A stretch of 41,388 nt of DNA, taken from assembly GCF_947072685.1 (NCBI RefSeq), contig NZ_CAMTIK010000020.1, positions 1-41,388 on the forward strand, given 5' to 3'. The notes beneath the pieces are model-generated. The model was given only the letters and a program-made list of their open reading frames with translations, did no database searches and was not told where the DNA came from. This document shows positions 8,459 through 16,908 of the stretch, piece after piece; the first letter of the stretch is position 1, and the number at the start of each line of letters is the position of its first letter. Source of the DNA: an uncultured Cetobacterium sp. GTDB lineage: Bacteria; Fusobacteriota; Fusobacteriia; Fusobacteriales; Fusobacteriaceae. The translations under genes were made by a program, and so were the position numbers.

Positions 8459-9211
8459 ATGAAAAAATTAGTTCCATCTATGGAAAAAATAGATAAGATC
8501 TTCAACTATCTTTATTTGAAAGAAAAAGCTACTCAATCAGAGCTTTCTAAAGCATTAGATATTCCTAAAGCGACTACCAACAGAATTTTATATACTCTAG
8601 TAACTATGAGTTATTTAAATCAACACGGTAAAGAATACACTTTAGGAAATAAATTTGAATATTTTGCCGACAAAAATCAAAAATATAATCTTATTAAAAA
8701 TATATCCTTTCATTATTTAGAAGAGCTTTCTTTAAAATTTAAAGAAACTTTTAAGATAAGTGTTTTAGATAAAAATAAAATTAGAGTTATTGCCAGTGTT
8801 GAAAGTAATGATTTTTATAAAATTACTGTGCCGGAGAATGCTATTTTCCCTCTCCATGCTGGGGCAGCAAGTAAGCTTCTCATCTGTCAGCTCTCTGAAA
8901 AAAAATTAAACTCTCTACTTCCAGAAGCTCTACCTAAATATACTGAAAATACAATTGTAGATAGAGATGAGTTGAAAAAAGAACTTTTTAAAATAAATAT
9001 AAAAAAAGTCTCTTTCGACAACATGGAACACTCCAATACTATATCTGCTGTGGCAACTCCAATATTTAACAGTCAAAACAAAATTATTGCATCCATCAGT
9101 TGTCCATTTTTTAGCAGCCATCAAAATGATGAACATATAAATGAGATTGTTAAAGCCATGAAAGAGATAGGAAACAATATATCTTTTACACTAAAAAACA
9201 TTCCTCACTAA
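8459..9211 (+). CDS. IclR-family transcriptional regulator
   Basis: A 250-aa DNA-binding protein. An N-terminal winged helix (about 9-70) contains the recognition region ATQSELSKALDIPKATTNRIL. The C-terminal IclR effector domain is about 80-245, with GAASKLLICQL and ISAVATPIF typical of the ligand pocket. The length is normal for the family. AAAGGA precedes the ATG. IclR proteins in this size class include KdgR, the repressor of ketodeoxygluconate genes, and eda-kdgK lies 2.3 kb away on the same strand. A KdgR role is therefore plausible, but the sequence alone does not prove it. The dps gene that follows has its own promoter and is probably unrelated. Confidence 0.9.
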   Translation: MKKLVPSMEKIDKIFNYLYLKEKATQSELSKALDIPKATTNRILYTLVTMSYLNQHGKEYTLGNKFEYFADKNQKYNLIKNISFHYLEELSLKFKETFKISVLDKNKIRVIASVESNDFYKITVPENAIFPLHAGAASKLLICQLSEKKLNSLLPEALPKYTENTIVDRDELKKELFKINIKKVSFDNMEHSNTISAVATPIFNSQNKIIASISCPFFSSHQNDEHINEIVKAMKEIGNNISFTLKNIPH

Positions 9212-9248
9212 AAAAAATTAAAACTTTTGAAGGAAAAAACTAAATTCT

Positions 9249-9277
9249 TTGAATAATAAAAGCGAAGTATTTAAAAT
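9249..9277 (+). promoter_or_regulatory. Promoter of dps
   Basis: TTGAAT (9249-9254), 17-bp spacer, TAAAAT (9272-9277), 32 nt before the start codon. No clear PerR or Fur box is seen. Confidence 0.6.
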
Positions 9278-9309
9278 AAAAGTTTTTTAACTCAAAGGAG
9301 GATTTTTTT

Positions 9310-9753
9310 ATGGAAAATAAAGATCTTGTATTTCAAATGAATAAATTTGTAGGGGACTTACATGTATTTAAAACTAAGGTTCACAATTTTCACTGGAATC
9401 TTGTTGGGGAACATTTCTTTGTAATTCATCCTATGTTAGATGGGATTATGACTGAAATTGATACTCAAATTGACAGTGTTGCTGAAAGAATCCTTATGAT
9501 TGGTCATAGACCTTTCGGTTCTTTAGAGATTTATTTAAAGCATACAGTTTTAGGTGAAGCTGAAACTAAAGCTTATACTGCTAAAGAAGCTGTTAAGCAC
9601 ATTCTTGAAGATTTTAAACTTCTTTTATCTGAGATAAATATTATTTTAAAAATTGCTGAAAAAGAGGATGATCAAGAAACACTTACTCTTATGACAGATA
9701 TTGCTGCTTTGTATCAAAAACATATTTGGATGTTTGGTGCTTGGTTAGCATAG
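9310..9753 (+). CDS. dps: Dps-family DNA-binding ferritin-like protein
   Basis: A 147-aa ferritin-like subunit that forms a dodecamer, oxidises and stores iron with hydrogen peroxide, and protects DNA. The intersubunit ferroxidase ligands are visible in KVHNFHWNLVG and in the HPMLDGIMTEIDTQIDSVAER helix (His, Asp and Glu). The length is short, without an extended basic N-terminal tail, so DNA binding may be weak. The start follows AAAGGAGGA. It has its own promoter and a strong terminator, so it is monocistronic. In an anaerobe the likely job is survival of oxygen exposure. Confidence 0.93.
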   Translation: MENKDLVFQMNKFVGDLHVFKTKVHNFHWNLVGEHFFVIHPMLDGIMTEIDTQIDSVAERILMIGHRPFGSLEIYLKHTVLGEAETKAYTAKEAVKHILEDFKLLLSEINIILKIAEKEDDQETLTLMTDIAALYQKHIWMFGAWLA

Positions 9754-9776
9754 TTTAATTAACTCCTTCCTAAATT

Positions 9777-9814
9777 AAAATTCCCTCTAAACCTGATTAG
9801 AGGGAATTTTTTTA
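9777..9814 (+). terminator. Rho-independent terminator of dps
   Basis: An 11-bp stem ATTCCCTCTAA / TTAGAGGGAAT with a 6-nt loop, followed by T7. Confidence 0.9.
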
Positions 9815-9863
9815 TCAATTAAAACTCAAAAATAATTTTAAGAGCACAAACTGGAGGAATATA

Positions 9864-11048
9864 ATGAAGAGAAAATTATATATTCTTGGAATCATTTTAA
9901 CTGTTTTGATATCAATTCTTTTTTTTCTTTTTTTTAAAAAAAATATTATTCCAGCTATAAAGATAAAAAAAATTGATTATACTGAAAAAATTCTTGTTAC
10001 AGGGACTATCCAATCTAAAAAATTTTCTACTCTCACTTCCGGAGTCAATGGTATTGTTGAATCAATATATATAAGAGAGGGTGAAAATATCTTGAAGGGC
10101 GACGTTATAGCTAAACTGGATACCCAAGAAATCGAAGCTGATATTGCTCGAAGTAGAGCTCTTTACAAAAAATCTATCTACGATTTAGAAGTAATAAATA
10201 CATTCAATCTTGAAAATATAAAATCTCAACTCAAATCTGCTCAAATTAACTACGATATAGCAAAAAATGAATATCTAGATTTTCAAACTCTATTCGATAA
10301 AAAATATATCAACAAACTAGATTTTTATATCAAAAAAAATAATTTTATTAACAGCGAAACTCAATTAAAAAATATTGAAGCTCAACTTAAAAGCACTGAA
10401 GCTCAAGGTGCTACAAATAAGGTTGCAATTGAAAATGTTAACGCCGCTAAAAATGCTTTTATTTCACTCCAAAAGACTCTTTTAAAATACTATATTTTTG
10501 CACCTTATGATGGTTATATCATAGTCAGAAATGTTGAGGTGGGACAAACTGTTGCACCCTATACACCTATGTTTGAAGTTTCGTCTAGCAGTGATAAAAT
10601 CGTCAGTATAAATTTAGACGAAAAATATATTGGTAAAGTATCTTTAGGATCTCCCATTAAAGTCTATCCATATGCGGATATAAAGAAGTACTCCACAGGA
10701 AATCTATATTTCTTGGGTATAAATATTGATAGCTCATTTGGAACTCTAGAGATTAGAGGTAATATTGAGACTCCACTTCCTGAGTTTGTTTTTAATAGTA
10801 CCGCAAATGTAGTTATTGATGGGCAAAAATTTCAAAATAGTATTTTACTCCAAGACATATATACAGTCCTTAAAAAGGATAAAATTTTTGTTTATATTTT
10901 AAAGAACAACAAATCAAAACTAATCGAAGTATCTGGCACTCCTGTTATTGATGGTTTTATTATTACCGATGGACTTGAAGACGGGGATATTGTTCTCTCT
11001 CCCAAAAACCTTATAGAAGGAGTTAGAGTGAAACCTAAATTTGACTAA
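9864..11048 (+). CDS. Periplasmic adaptor (membrane fusion) subunit of an ABC exporter
   Basis: A 394-aa HlyD/MacA-type adaptor. It has one N-terminal membrane anchor (about 5-25) and no lipobox. A split lipoyl/barrel-sandwich domain (SGVNGIVESIYIREGENILKGD, then YYIFAPYDGYIIVRN) flanks a long Gln/Asn/Ala-rich alpha-hairpin at about 95-210. Beta-barrel and membrane-proximal domains follow. In diderms this subunit links an inner-membrane MacB-type transporter to a TolC-like outer-membrane channel. The permease and ATPase genes follow directly. No TolC homologue is in the window. The substrate (macrolide, peptide, lipid or other) cannot be told. Confidence 0.88.
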   Translation: MKRKLYILGIILTVLISILFFLFFKKNIIPAIKIKKIDYTEKILVTGTIQSKKFSTLTSGVNGIVESIYIREGENILKGDVIAKLDTQEIEADIARSRALYKKSIYDLEVINTFNLENIKSQLKSAQINYDIAKNEYLDFQTLFDKKYINKLDFYIKKNNFINSETQLKNIEAQLKSTEAQGATNKVAIENVNAAKNAFISLQKTLLKYYIFAPYDGYIIVRNVEVGQTVAPYTPMFEVSSSSDKIVSINLDEKYIGKVSLGSPIKVYPYADIKKYSTGNLYFLGINIDSSFGTLEIRGNIETPLPEFVFNSTANVVIDGQKFQNSILLQDIYTVLKKDKIFVYILKNNKSKLIEVSGTPVIDGFIITDGLEDGDIVLSPKNLIEGVRVKPKFD

Positions 11049-11076
11049 CAAAATATATTGTTAAAGGATGATTAAA

Positions 11077-12273
11077 ATGAGATATGAGTTTAGAATAAGT
11101 ATTAATTTTATGACTCACAACAAAGGGCAAACAATATTTATAGTTTCTGCTATCGCCCTTGGAGTTGCTATTCAAATTTTTATAGCTTCTCTAATAGTTT
11201 CACTTCAAACCAGCCTTATTCAAAGAATTTTAGGTGATTCGTCTCATATATCTATTGAAGATGGAAATATGAGGGATAGGCTTCTTCTTTTAGATAACAG
11301 TCCCACTATATATGGTAATTTCTCTACAACACGAAACAAGATTCAAGATTTTTCTGATATAATTAACTATATAAAAAATTATGATGATGTTACAGTCGTT
11401 GTTCCAACTATAGAAGGTAATGCCATCTATAGCAGAGGTGAAAAAACTACTTCTCTAACTGTTCGGGGTATCGATTTAAAAAGTGGCGATCGACTCTATA
11501 ATATAACTGACCGAACTGTTCGAGGGGTTCCTTTGATTGATTCTGAAAATATATTGATAGGAACTCGTCTTGCTAAAAACTATTATCTCAATCCTGGAGA
11601 TATTATGCAGCTCACTCTATCTTCTGGAGAAATTGAAACTGTTCGAGTTGCAGGAATTTTTGATTTAGAAAACTCTTTTTCAAATAGTAACTTAGTTATT
11701 ATGGATTTTGACCGTGCTCAAAGACTTTTTAATAAAAAAGGTTATGCTACTAATATAAATCTACAAATAAAAGATGTTTTTAAAGCTCCTAATTTAGCTG
11801 AAGATTTTCAAAAAAAATATCCTTATTTGGAAGTTATTCCTTGGACTAGAGATTCCGAGAACATATTAAAAGCTTTAAGATCTCAAACTGATACCAGTAT
11901 CATAATTCAAGTGGTAGTTATGCTCGCAACATCTATGAGTATAGCCAGTGTCCTTCTTGTCACTGTACTTCAAAAGATGAAAGAGATTGGCATTTTAAAA
12001 GCTATGGGTGCCCTGGACAAATCAACTGGGTATCTTTTCATTATCCAAGGTACCTTAATTGGATTTTTAGGTTCAATTGTAGGAGTTGTTCTAGGTATCC
12101 TTCTTATAGAAATTTATGTTTTTTTTGCACAGCCATCTTTTGATATCCTTGTCCGTCCACAAAAATTAGCATTGATAATTTTTATATCGACAATAGCTGG
12201 AACTCTTTCTGGAATTATCCCTGCTAAAAAATGTATGAAACTGAGTCCTATAGAGGTGATAAAAGGTGAGTAA
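11077..12273 (+). CDS. MacB/LolC-type ABC transporter permease
   Basis: A 398-aa inner-membrane permease with the MacB/FtsX topology. One membrane helix lies near the N terminus (about 18-42), followed by a large periplasmic domain (about 45-260) and three C-terminal helices. The conserved KMKEIGILKAMGA coupling loop and the terminal SPIEVIKGE motif are present. An ATG at 11068 also opens the frame but overlaps the AAAGGA ribosome site. ATG 11077 sits eight bases after it and is preferred. The gene overlaps the ATPase gene by 8 nt. Unlike MacB, the nucleotide-binding domain is a separate polypeptide. Confidence 0.88.
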   Translation: MRYEFRISINFMTHNKGQTIFIVSAIALGVAIQIFIASLIVSLQTSLIQRILGDSSHISIEDGNMRDRLLLLDNSPTIYGNFSTTRNKIQDFSDIINYIKNYDDVTVVVPTIEGNAIYSRGEKTTSLTVRGIDLKSGDRLYNITDRTVRGVPLIDSENILIGTRLAKNYYLNPGDIMQLTLSSGEIETVRVAGIFDLENSFSNSNLVIMDFDRAQRLFNKKGYATNINLQIKDVFKAPNLAEDFQKKYPYLEVIPWTRDSENILKALRSQTDTSIIIQVVVMLATSMSIASVLLVTVLQKMKEIGILKAMGALDKSTGYLFIIQGTLIGFLGSIVGVVLGILLIEIYVFFAQPSFDILVRPQKLALIIFISTIAGTLSGIIPAKKCMKLSPIEVIKGE

Positions 12274-12976
12274 TCAAAAAAATATAATCTTACAACTTGT
12301 TGACATTGATAAATCTTATGGTGATAAAGTTGTTACAAAAGTTTTAAACAATATAAATTTAACACTTTACGAAGGCGAATTTATTGCAGTTATTGGGAAA
12401 AGCGGAAGTGGAAAAAGTACACTTTTGAATATTCTTGGAGCGCTTGATAAACCCACTCGCGGAAGTATTTTATTCCGTGGAAAAGATATCTCTAATTTTT
12501 CTCGAGATGAGATGGCTAATTTTAGAAATCATTCCATTGGTTTTATCTTCCAATTTCACTACCTTCTACCAGAGTTTACCGTTTTAGAAAATGTTCTCAT
12601 TCCCACTTGGATAAAAAGTGGAAATGATACTGAGGATCAAAAAGAAAAGGCTTTAAATATTTTGGAGTATGTAGGATTAAAAGATTATAGCGATAGAAAC
12701 TCTTCCAATCTTTCTGGTGGACAACAGCAAAGAGTAGCTGTAGCTAGGGCACTCATAAATAATTCTGACGTTATTTTGGCTGATGAACCCACTGGGAATT
12801 TAGATTCTGAAAGTAGCAAACAAATCTACACTCTTTTAAGAGAGATCAATATTAAATTTAAGACCACATTTATTATCGTTACACATGACACTCGTATTTC
12901 TAGTCTGTGTGATCGTGTTATTGAAATAGTGGATGGGAAAATTGTTAAAGATGAATCTCAAACTCCAAAATTTTAA
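12266..12976 (+). CDS. ABC transporter ATPase (MacB/LolD family)
   Basis: A 236-aa ATPase that powers the preceding permease. Walker A is GKSGSGKST (44-52), the family-typical Q loop is FIFQFHYLLPEFTVLENV, the signature is LSGGQQQR, and Walker B is VILADEPTGNLD, with the switch His in IVTHD. The start is GTG at 12266, overlapping the permease stop by 8 nt, with GAGGTGA as ribosome site. That arrangement suggests translational coupling. A strong terminator ends the three-gene operon. Confidence 0.93.
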   Translation: MSNQKNIILQLVDIDKSYGDKVVTKVLNNINLTLYEGEFIAVIGKSGSGKSTLLNILGALDKPTRGSILFRGKDISNFSRDEMANFRNHSIGFIFQFHYLLPEFTVLENVLIPTWIKSGNDTEDQKEKALNILEYVGLKDYSDRNSSNLSGGQQQRVAVARALINNSDVILADEPTGNLDSESSKQIYTLLREINIKFKTTFIIVTHDTRISSLCDRVIEIVDGKIVKDESQTPKF

Positions 12977-12989
12977 TAAATTTTAATAA

Positions 12990-13024
12990 AAAAGTCCCTC
13001 ACAGTGAAAATTGTGAGGGACTTA
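12990..13024. terminator. Bidirectional terminator between the ABC exporter and HD-GYP genes
   Basis: A 12-bp stem AAGTCCCTCACA / TGTGAGGGACTT with an 8-nt loop, A-rich on the left and T-rich on the right, between convergent genes. Confidence 0.88.
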
Positions 13025-13029
13025 TATTT

Positions 13030-15168
13030 TTAATTCATTTTAAATATCATATCAAATTTTTCATTATATTTAAGAAATATATCTACAACTTGGGGGTCAA
13101 AATGTTCTCCCCTTTCACTTTCAATTATCTCTATCGCCTTTTGGTGTGAAAACCCTTTTTTATAGACTCTTTCCTGTCTAAGGGCATCATATACATCGGC
13201 CAATGCAACAATTCTAGCTTCTAAAGGTATTTTTTCTCCCTTTAAGCCCACAGAGTATCCCTTTCCATTATATTTTTCATGATGGTAAAGTGCAATATTC
13301 TCCGCTATTTTTCCTACCTGCATTTTTTTAATAAGCTTGTATCCTAAAACCACATGATTTTGCATCTCATCAAACTCTTCTGGAGTCAATTTCCCTGGTT
13401 TTTTTAAAATTACATCCGATATCCCTATCTTTCCTACATCATGAAGAGAGGCATAAGTTGAGACCTCTTGAATAAATTTTCGAGAACATCCCAACATCTC
13501 CGCAATAAGCTTTGAATATAGATTCACTCTCAATATATGATTTCCTGTATCCTCATCATTTAATTCATTGGCTATCTCAAAGCTTTCTACCAAAGCTTTC
13601 GTTATTCTTTCAGCCTTATATTTTTCACCTTGTGCTCGAAGCAGTAAAAAGTACATGACAAAAATTATTATACTTGAGATTACAACTACTAAAAACATAT
13701 ATTTATAGTCTATATATGGGGTTTCATATATCTCAAAATGACTTGAAAGTATATGGAAAGCTGTTGTGTGATTGGGAAGTATTTTCTTTAAAGTTTTAGC
13801 CAAATAAATATCTTTCGGATTTATTCCAAATCCAACATTAGTTTTTTCATTGTAAAAACCTATGATTTTTATCTTTTTATCCAAATGTTTTCTTGATATC
13901 GATAGTGATGTTATTTTAAAATCTCCCATCAAAACATCTATATCTCTTTCTAAAATTGCTTTAAATGCTTCTTTATTTGTGTTGTATCTCACTACTTTTT
14001 CAGTACCATAGACCTCTTTAAAATCCAAGTTTAATTTTTCATGAGATACATATCCCAATTTTTTACCCGATAGTCCTTCATGTAGATCTAAGTTTTCAGA
14101 ATCTATATTTGAAAACAGCGTTATATTGCTTTCATAATACGGTATAAAATATTCAGTTTTTTCTTCAAACAAGTGGTAATCTACCGCTTTTATATTATAG
14201 TCCTCACCCTCTTTATACGGCTTTAAAATAACTGGAATTTCCAATATTTTACTGAGTTCTTCCAATCTATCTGGTATATATCCAAAATATTTTCCATTTT
14301 TTTTATAAAAAAAAGACGGAATTTCATCCACAGCTGGCATCGATACTATAATCTCTTTATATTTTTCCTGTATGCACTTTATATTTTCATCATTCATCAA
14401 TAGTTGTTTATAAAATATTGGTCTTTCAACTTTTAATGAATTCATAAACATTTTATCGGCAAATTTCTTTTGATACTTTTGAATAATACTTGCCAGTTCA
14501 GGCTCTTTTTTACTGACTATCATCTTTATACTTTTTTTCGCTATTTTATCTAGCATATGAAAATTATAAACTTTAAATACATCGTTGCTACTTTTCCCTA
14601 AGTAAGTATCAATTTCCCCTGAATTTAACTTTTCAAATCCATCATTTGAATTAACTACATACACTATTTTTTTTGTATTCCTATACTGTTTTGGATAATT
14701 TTTTTTGAAAAGCTCTTCCTCCGTGCTCCCCTCTATAATCCCAACTGTCTTTTCATGAATATCATTTAAATTTATACCCTTTATATCTTTTGTATAAAAT
14801 CCTATATAATAGTTATTTAAAGTTGGTAGATATGTATAGCAGTTTTCTCTTTCTAAAGTTCTTGAAGCATTGATGACTATAGTTGCCTCATTCTTTTTTA
14901 TACTCTCCTGTAATAATTTTGTATCCATATATCTAAAATTAAATCTAATTCCTGTATCCGCTTCCAAATATTTAAAAAAATCTTTTTGAACACCTCTAAA
15001 ATTTCCCATACTATCCTTATATAGGAATATTGTCAGTGGTCGTAAAGAATCTACTTGATATACTCCACCTCTATTTTTAGAAATCCATGCTTTTTCCCCA
15101 ATAGACAGGTCTATTGAAAACATATTTGTGAATGTAATAATAAAAATAATTAAAAAACTTTTTAACAA
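13030..15168 (-). CDS. Tandem periplasmic-sensor HD-GYP cyclic-di-GMP phosphodiesterase
   Basis: The 712-aa product has a signal peptide and two SBP_bac_3-like sensor modules (about 45-255 and 270-475). A transmembrane helix (about 490-510) and a C-terminal HD-GYP domain follow. All metal-site residues are seen: HDVGK, QNHVVLG, YHHEK and LADVYDAL. The GYP signature reads GYS. HD-GYP enzymes hydrolyse cyclic di-GMP to pGpG or GMP. The frame is open to an ATG at 15222, but an extended -10 promoter (TGATATAAT, 15200-15208) lies inside that extension. GGAG (15181-15178) is 9 nt before a TTG at 15168, giving a clean signal peptide (MLKSFLIIF). The ATG at 15183 is the other option. It shares sensor architecture with the GGDEF-EAL protein at 932-3679. 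Confidence 0.88.
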   Translation of the reverse strand: MLKSFLIIFIITFTNMFSIDLSIGEKAWISKNRGGVYQVDSLRPLTIFLYKDSMGNFRGVQKDFFKYLEADTGIRFNFRYMDTKLLQESIKKNEATIVINASRTLERENCYTYLPTLNNYYIGFYTKDIKGINLNDIHEKTVGIIEGSTEEELFKKNYPKQYRNTKKIVYVVNSNDGFEKLNSGEIDTYLGKSSNDVFKVYNFHMLDKIAKKSIKMIVSKKEPELASIIQKYQKKFADKMFMNSLKVERPIFYKQLLMNDENIKCIQEKYKEIIVSMPAVDEIPSFFYKKNGKYFGYIPDRLEELSKILEIPVILKPYKEGEDYNIKAVDYHLFEEKTEYFIPYYESNITLFSNIDSENLDLHEGLSGKKLGYVSHEKLNLDFKEVYGTEKVVRYNTNKEAFKAILERDIDVLMGDFKITSLSISRKHLDKKIKIIGFYNEKTNVGFGINPKDIYLAKTLKKILPNHTTAFHILSSHFEIYETPYIDYKYMFLVVVISSIIIFVMYFLLLRAQGEKYKAERITKALVESFEIANELNDEDTGNHILRVNLYSKLIAEMLGCSRKFIQEVSTYASLHDVGKIGISDVILKKPGKLTPEEFDEMQNHVVLGYKLIKKMQVGKIAENIALYHHEKYNGKGYSVGLKGEKIPLEARIVALADVYDALRQERVYKKGFSHQKAIEIIESERGEHFDPQVVDIFLKYNEKFDMIFKMN

Positions 15169-15199
15169 AATCTCACACTCCATTTTAATTTGAACATTT

Positions 15200-15208
15200 A
15201 TTATATCA
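15200..15208 (-). promoter_or_regulatory. Extended -10 promoter of the HD-GYP gene
   Basis: The minus strand reads TGATATAAT. It implies a start of transcription near 15193, which excludes the upstream ATG at 15222 as the start codon. Confidence 0.55.
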
Positions 15209-15230
15209 TATTTTTTGTACAATAGAAATA

Positions 15231-15265
15231 AAAAAAGCCAAGATCACGAAGCTTCTTGGCTTTTA
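15231..15265 (-). terminator. Terminator of the mupG-EIIA operon
   Basis: The stem AAAAGCCAAGA / TCTTGGCTTTT with a 9-nt loop lies 15 nt past the EIIA stop, with a T run on the minus strand. Confidence 0.85.
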
Positions 15266-15279
15266 CTAATTAAATCTAA

Positions 15280-15618
15280 CTATTTATTTTCTAAATCAAA
15301 TAATCTCTTGTTCATTTTTATCATTTTTTTTATTAACTCTCTCTCTGATAGAGCTGTCATAAGGTGATCTTGAGCATGAACAAAGACCATTGATAGTGGA
15401 ACCTTCTGTCCTCCAGCTTCTTTTTGAATCATATCAGTTTGAACGTGATGAGCTTTTAACACTGCAGCATTACACTCCTTCATACACTCTTCAGCCTCTT
15501 CAAATTTTCCCTCTTCTGAAAAAGCCAGTGCTTGATGCGCACATCCTTTAGCTTCTCCTGCATATGCAACTATTGAAAATATTATCTCTTCTAACTCATC
15601 CTCTGTAAAATCTACCAT
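15280..15618 (-). CDS. PTS lactose/chitobiose-family EIIA
   Basis: A 112-aa cytoplasmic phosphocarrier of the Lac-family PTS. It forms a trimer and passes phosphate from HPr to EIIB. The active-site region VHAQDHLMTA gives His81 as the phospho-acceptor and Asp84 as the metal ligand. AYAGEAK, KAHHVQT and IQKEAGG are also family hallmarks. It follows a MupG-type gene by 43 nt on the minus strand. The EIIB and EIIC partners lie 2.8-6 kb away on the plus strand, and no other EIIA is in the window. GGAGGAT precedes the start. Confidence 0.95.
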   Translation of the reverse strand: MVDFTEDELEEIIFSIVAYAGEAKGCAHQALAFSEEGKFEEAEECMKECNAAVLKAHHVQTDMIQKEAGGQKVPLSMVFVHAQDHLMTALSERELIKKMIKMNKRLFDLENK

Positions 15619-15661
15619 TTTTTATCCTCCTAAAATTTTGCATTTTTCTACTCTATATGTT

Positions 15662-16747
15662 TTAGTTTTTTATTTTTATCTTAAATTTTTGCCATGGTTT
15701 TATACTATCTAAAAGACCCATATATTCAGATTTTATTTTCCCAACAACACTTGTTTTTCCTGTGTTTTTCATATCTTTTCTGGCGATATGTAACTCACCG
15801 GCATATTGTCCATAAAGTGATGATTCAATAAGAACATCCCCTTTTTTTATATTCACAGGGTTAAATAGTTCAAAATGGGTTCCCTTGTATTTCACTCTTG
15901 ATTGTGTTGATCTAACAACATATTCTCCCACATCTCCACGTTGAAAATGTAGCTCTTTTTCCACTATAGCTCTTTCAACCTCTCCAACACCTTCATAAAT
16001 TTCACACTCTAACTCTAACATCTCTTTATTTATCTCAGCAAGAGCCCTCAATTCATCCTCACTTGGAAAGCAATTGGATATGATTACAACATCTATTCCC
16101 TCATTAAAAAGCTCTCTACCTTGAACCTCAATAGGTAAATCTCTGTGCTCCTCTAGAGTACAAAGACCATCATTTACTGGCCAAGGACCAAACGTTCCTG
16201 TTTGAGCCGTTACAAAGGCTGCTGTTGTAAGTGAAAATCCTTTGAACCTTTTGTTGCAGCTTCTAAAATGTTCTCTTGAAAGTCCAGTATATCTATGTGG
16301 ATAAAAATTATGACATCCAACTAATCTCTCTTGATTTGGCATATAATCTATGATTGTATTGACATAGTTCGTATCCTGACTCATATTAATCTCAACCACA
16401 AGCCCATGTTCATTGAAAGTCATTATACTCTCTTCATTCCCTGAAAATCCTAAATCTAACCTAACCCCATAAGCTCCAATCTCTTTAAAAAAAGATAAAT
16501 CCTCATAACTTATTCCCAACTTATTAAAAATTGATGGAGCTACATCGACCATAACTTGCATTCCAAATCTGTTTGCGTGAGCTATTGTTTCTTTAAATTC
16601 ATTTATTATAGCGTCTTTATCCCCTTCAACTGATAATAAACAAGTAAAAACTCTTCTATATCCATATTTTGCTGCCATCTCTATATAGTTTTTATTCTCT
16701 TCTAAAGTAGCGTGAAATGGATAGATTGAAATTCCTAACTCTCTCAT
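15662..16747 (-). CDS. mupG: MupG-family TIM-barrel glycosidase (DUF871), probable 6-phospho-N-acetylmuramidase
   Basis: A 361-aa cytoplasmic protein of the DUF871/MupG family. A TIM-barrel domain covers about 1-240, with the family N terminus ELGISIYPFHATLEENKNYI, VMVDVAP, LRLDLGF and CHNFYPHRYTGLS. A cyclophilin-like C-terminal domain is at about 250-361. The characterised Gram-positive member MupG cleaves MurNAc-6-phosphate-GlcNAc during peptidoglycan recycling. Other family members sit with lactose/cellobiose-type PTS genes and may act on other 6-phospho-disaccharides. The operon with EIIA here supports hydrolysis of a PTS-imported phospho-disaccharide. The symbol reflects the family; the exact substrate is inferred. 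Confidence 0.85.
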   Translation of the reverse strand: MRELGISIYPFHATLEENKNYIEMAAKYGYRRVFTCLLSVEGDKDAIINEFKETIAHANRFGMQVMVDVAPSIFNKLGISYEDLSFFKEIGAYGVRLDLGFSGNEESIMTFNEHGLVVEINMSQDTNYVNTIIDYMPNQERLVGCHNFYPHRYTGLSREHFRSCNKRFKGFSLTTAAFVTAQTGTFGPWPVNDGLCTLEEHRDLPIEVQGRELFNEGIDVVIISNCFPSEDELRALAEINKEMLELECEIYEGVGEVERAIVEKELHFQRGDVGEYVVRSTQSRVKYKGTHFELFNPVNIKKGDVLIESSLYGQYAGELHIARKDMKNTGKTSVVGKIKSEYMGLLDSIKPWQKFKIKIKN

Positions 16748-16781
16748 TTATAACTCCCTCCTGAAACCTTTCGTTTCCTAG

Positions 16782-16810
16782 GTTTTACTAGAAAAACAAA
16801 TTTAAGTCAA
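16782..16810 (-). promoter_or_regulatory. Promoter of mupG-EIIA
   Basis: On the minus strand: TTGACT (16810-16805), 17-bp spacer, TAAAAC (16787-16782). The spacer begins with TAAATTTGTT, which shares its core with the palindromes at 18270 and 27242. Confidence 0.6.
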
Positions 16811-16908
16811 GAACTAAAATTTTGGGAATATTCAAAGTTATTTTTTCGTCTAATCAACTCAACACTTATAACTATTTATCTATTTCATATGAGATTAAAC
16901 GGGCGAAT

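Noticed and set aside
9864-12976. LolCDE lipoprotein-release system
   Set aside because: A HlyD/MacA-type adaptor precedes the permease, which fits a MacAB-like exporter and not LolCDE.
16760-16787. Catabolite-repression (cre) site in the mupG leader around AAACGAAAGGTTTC
   Set aside because: It only partly fits the cre consensus as I know it and lacks the closing CA; AAACC/GGTTT looks like a weak leader stem.
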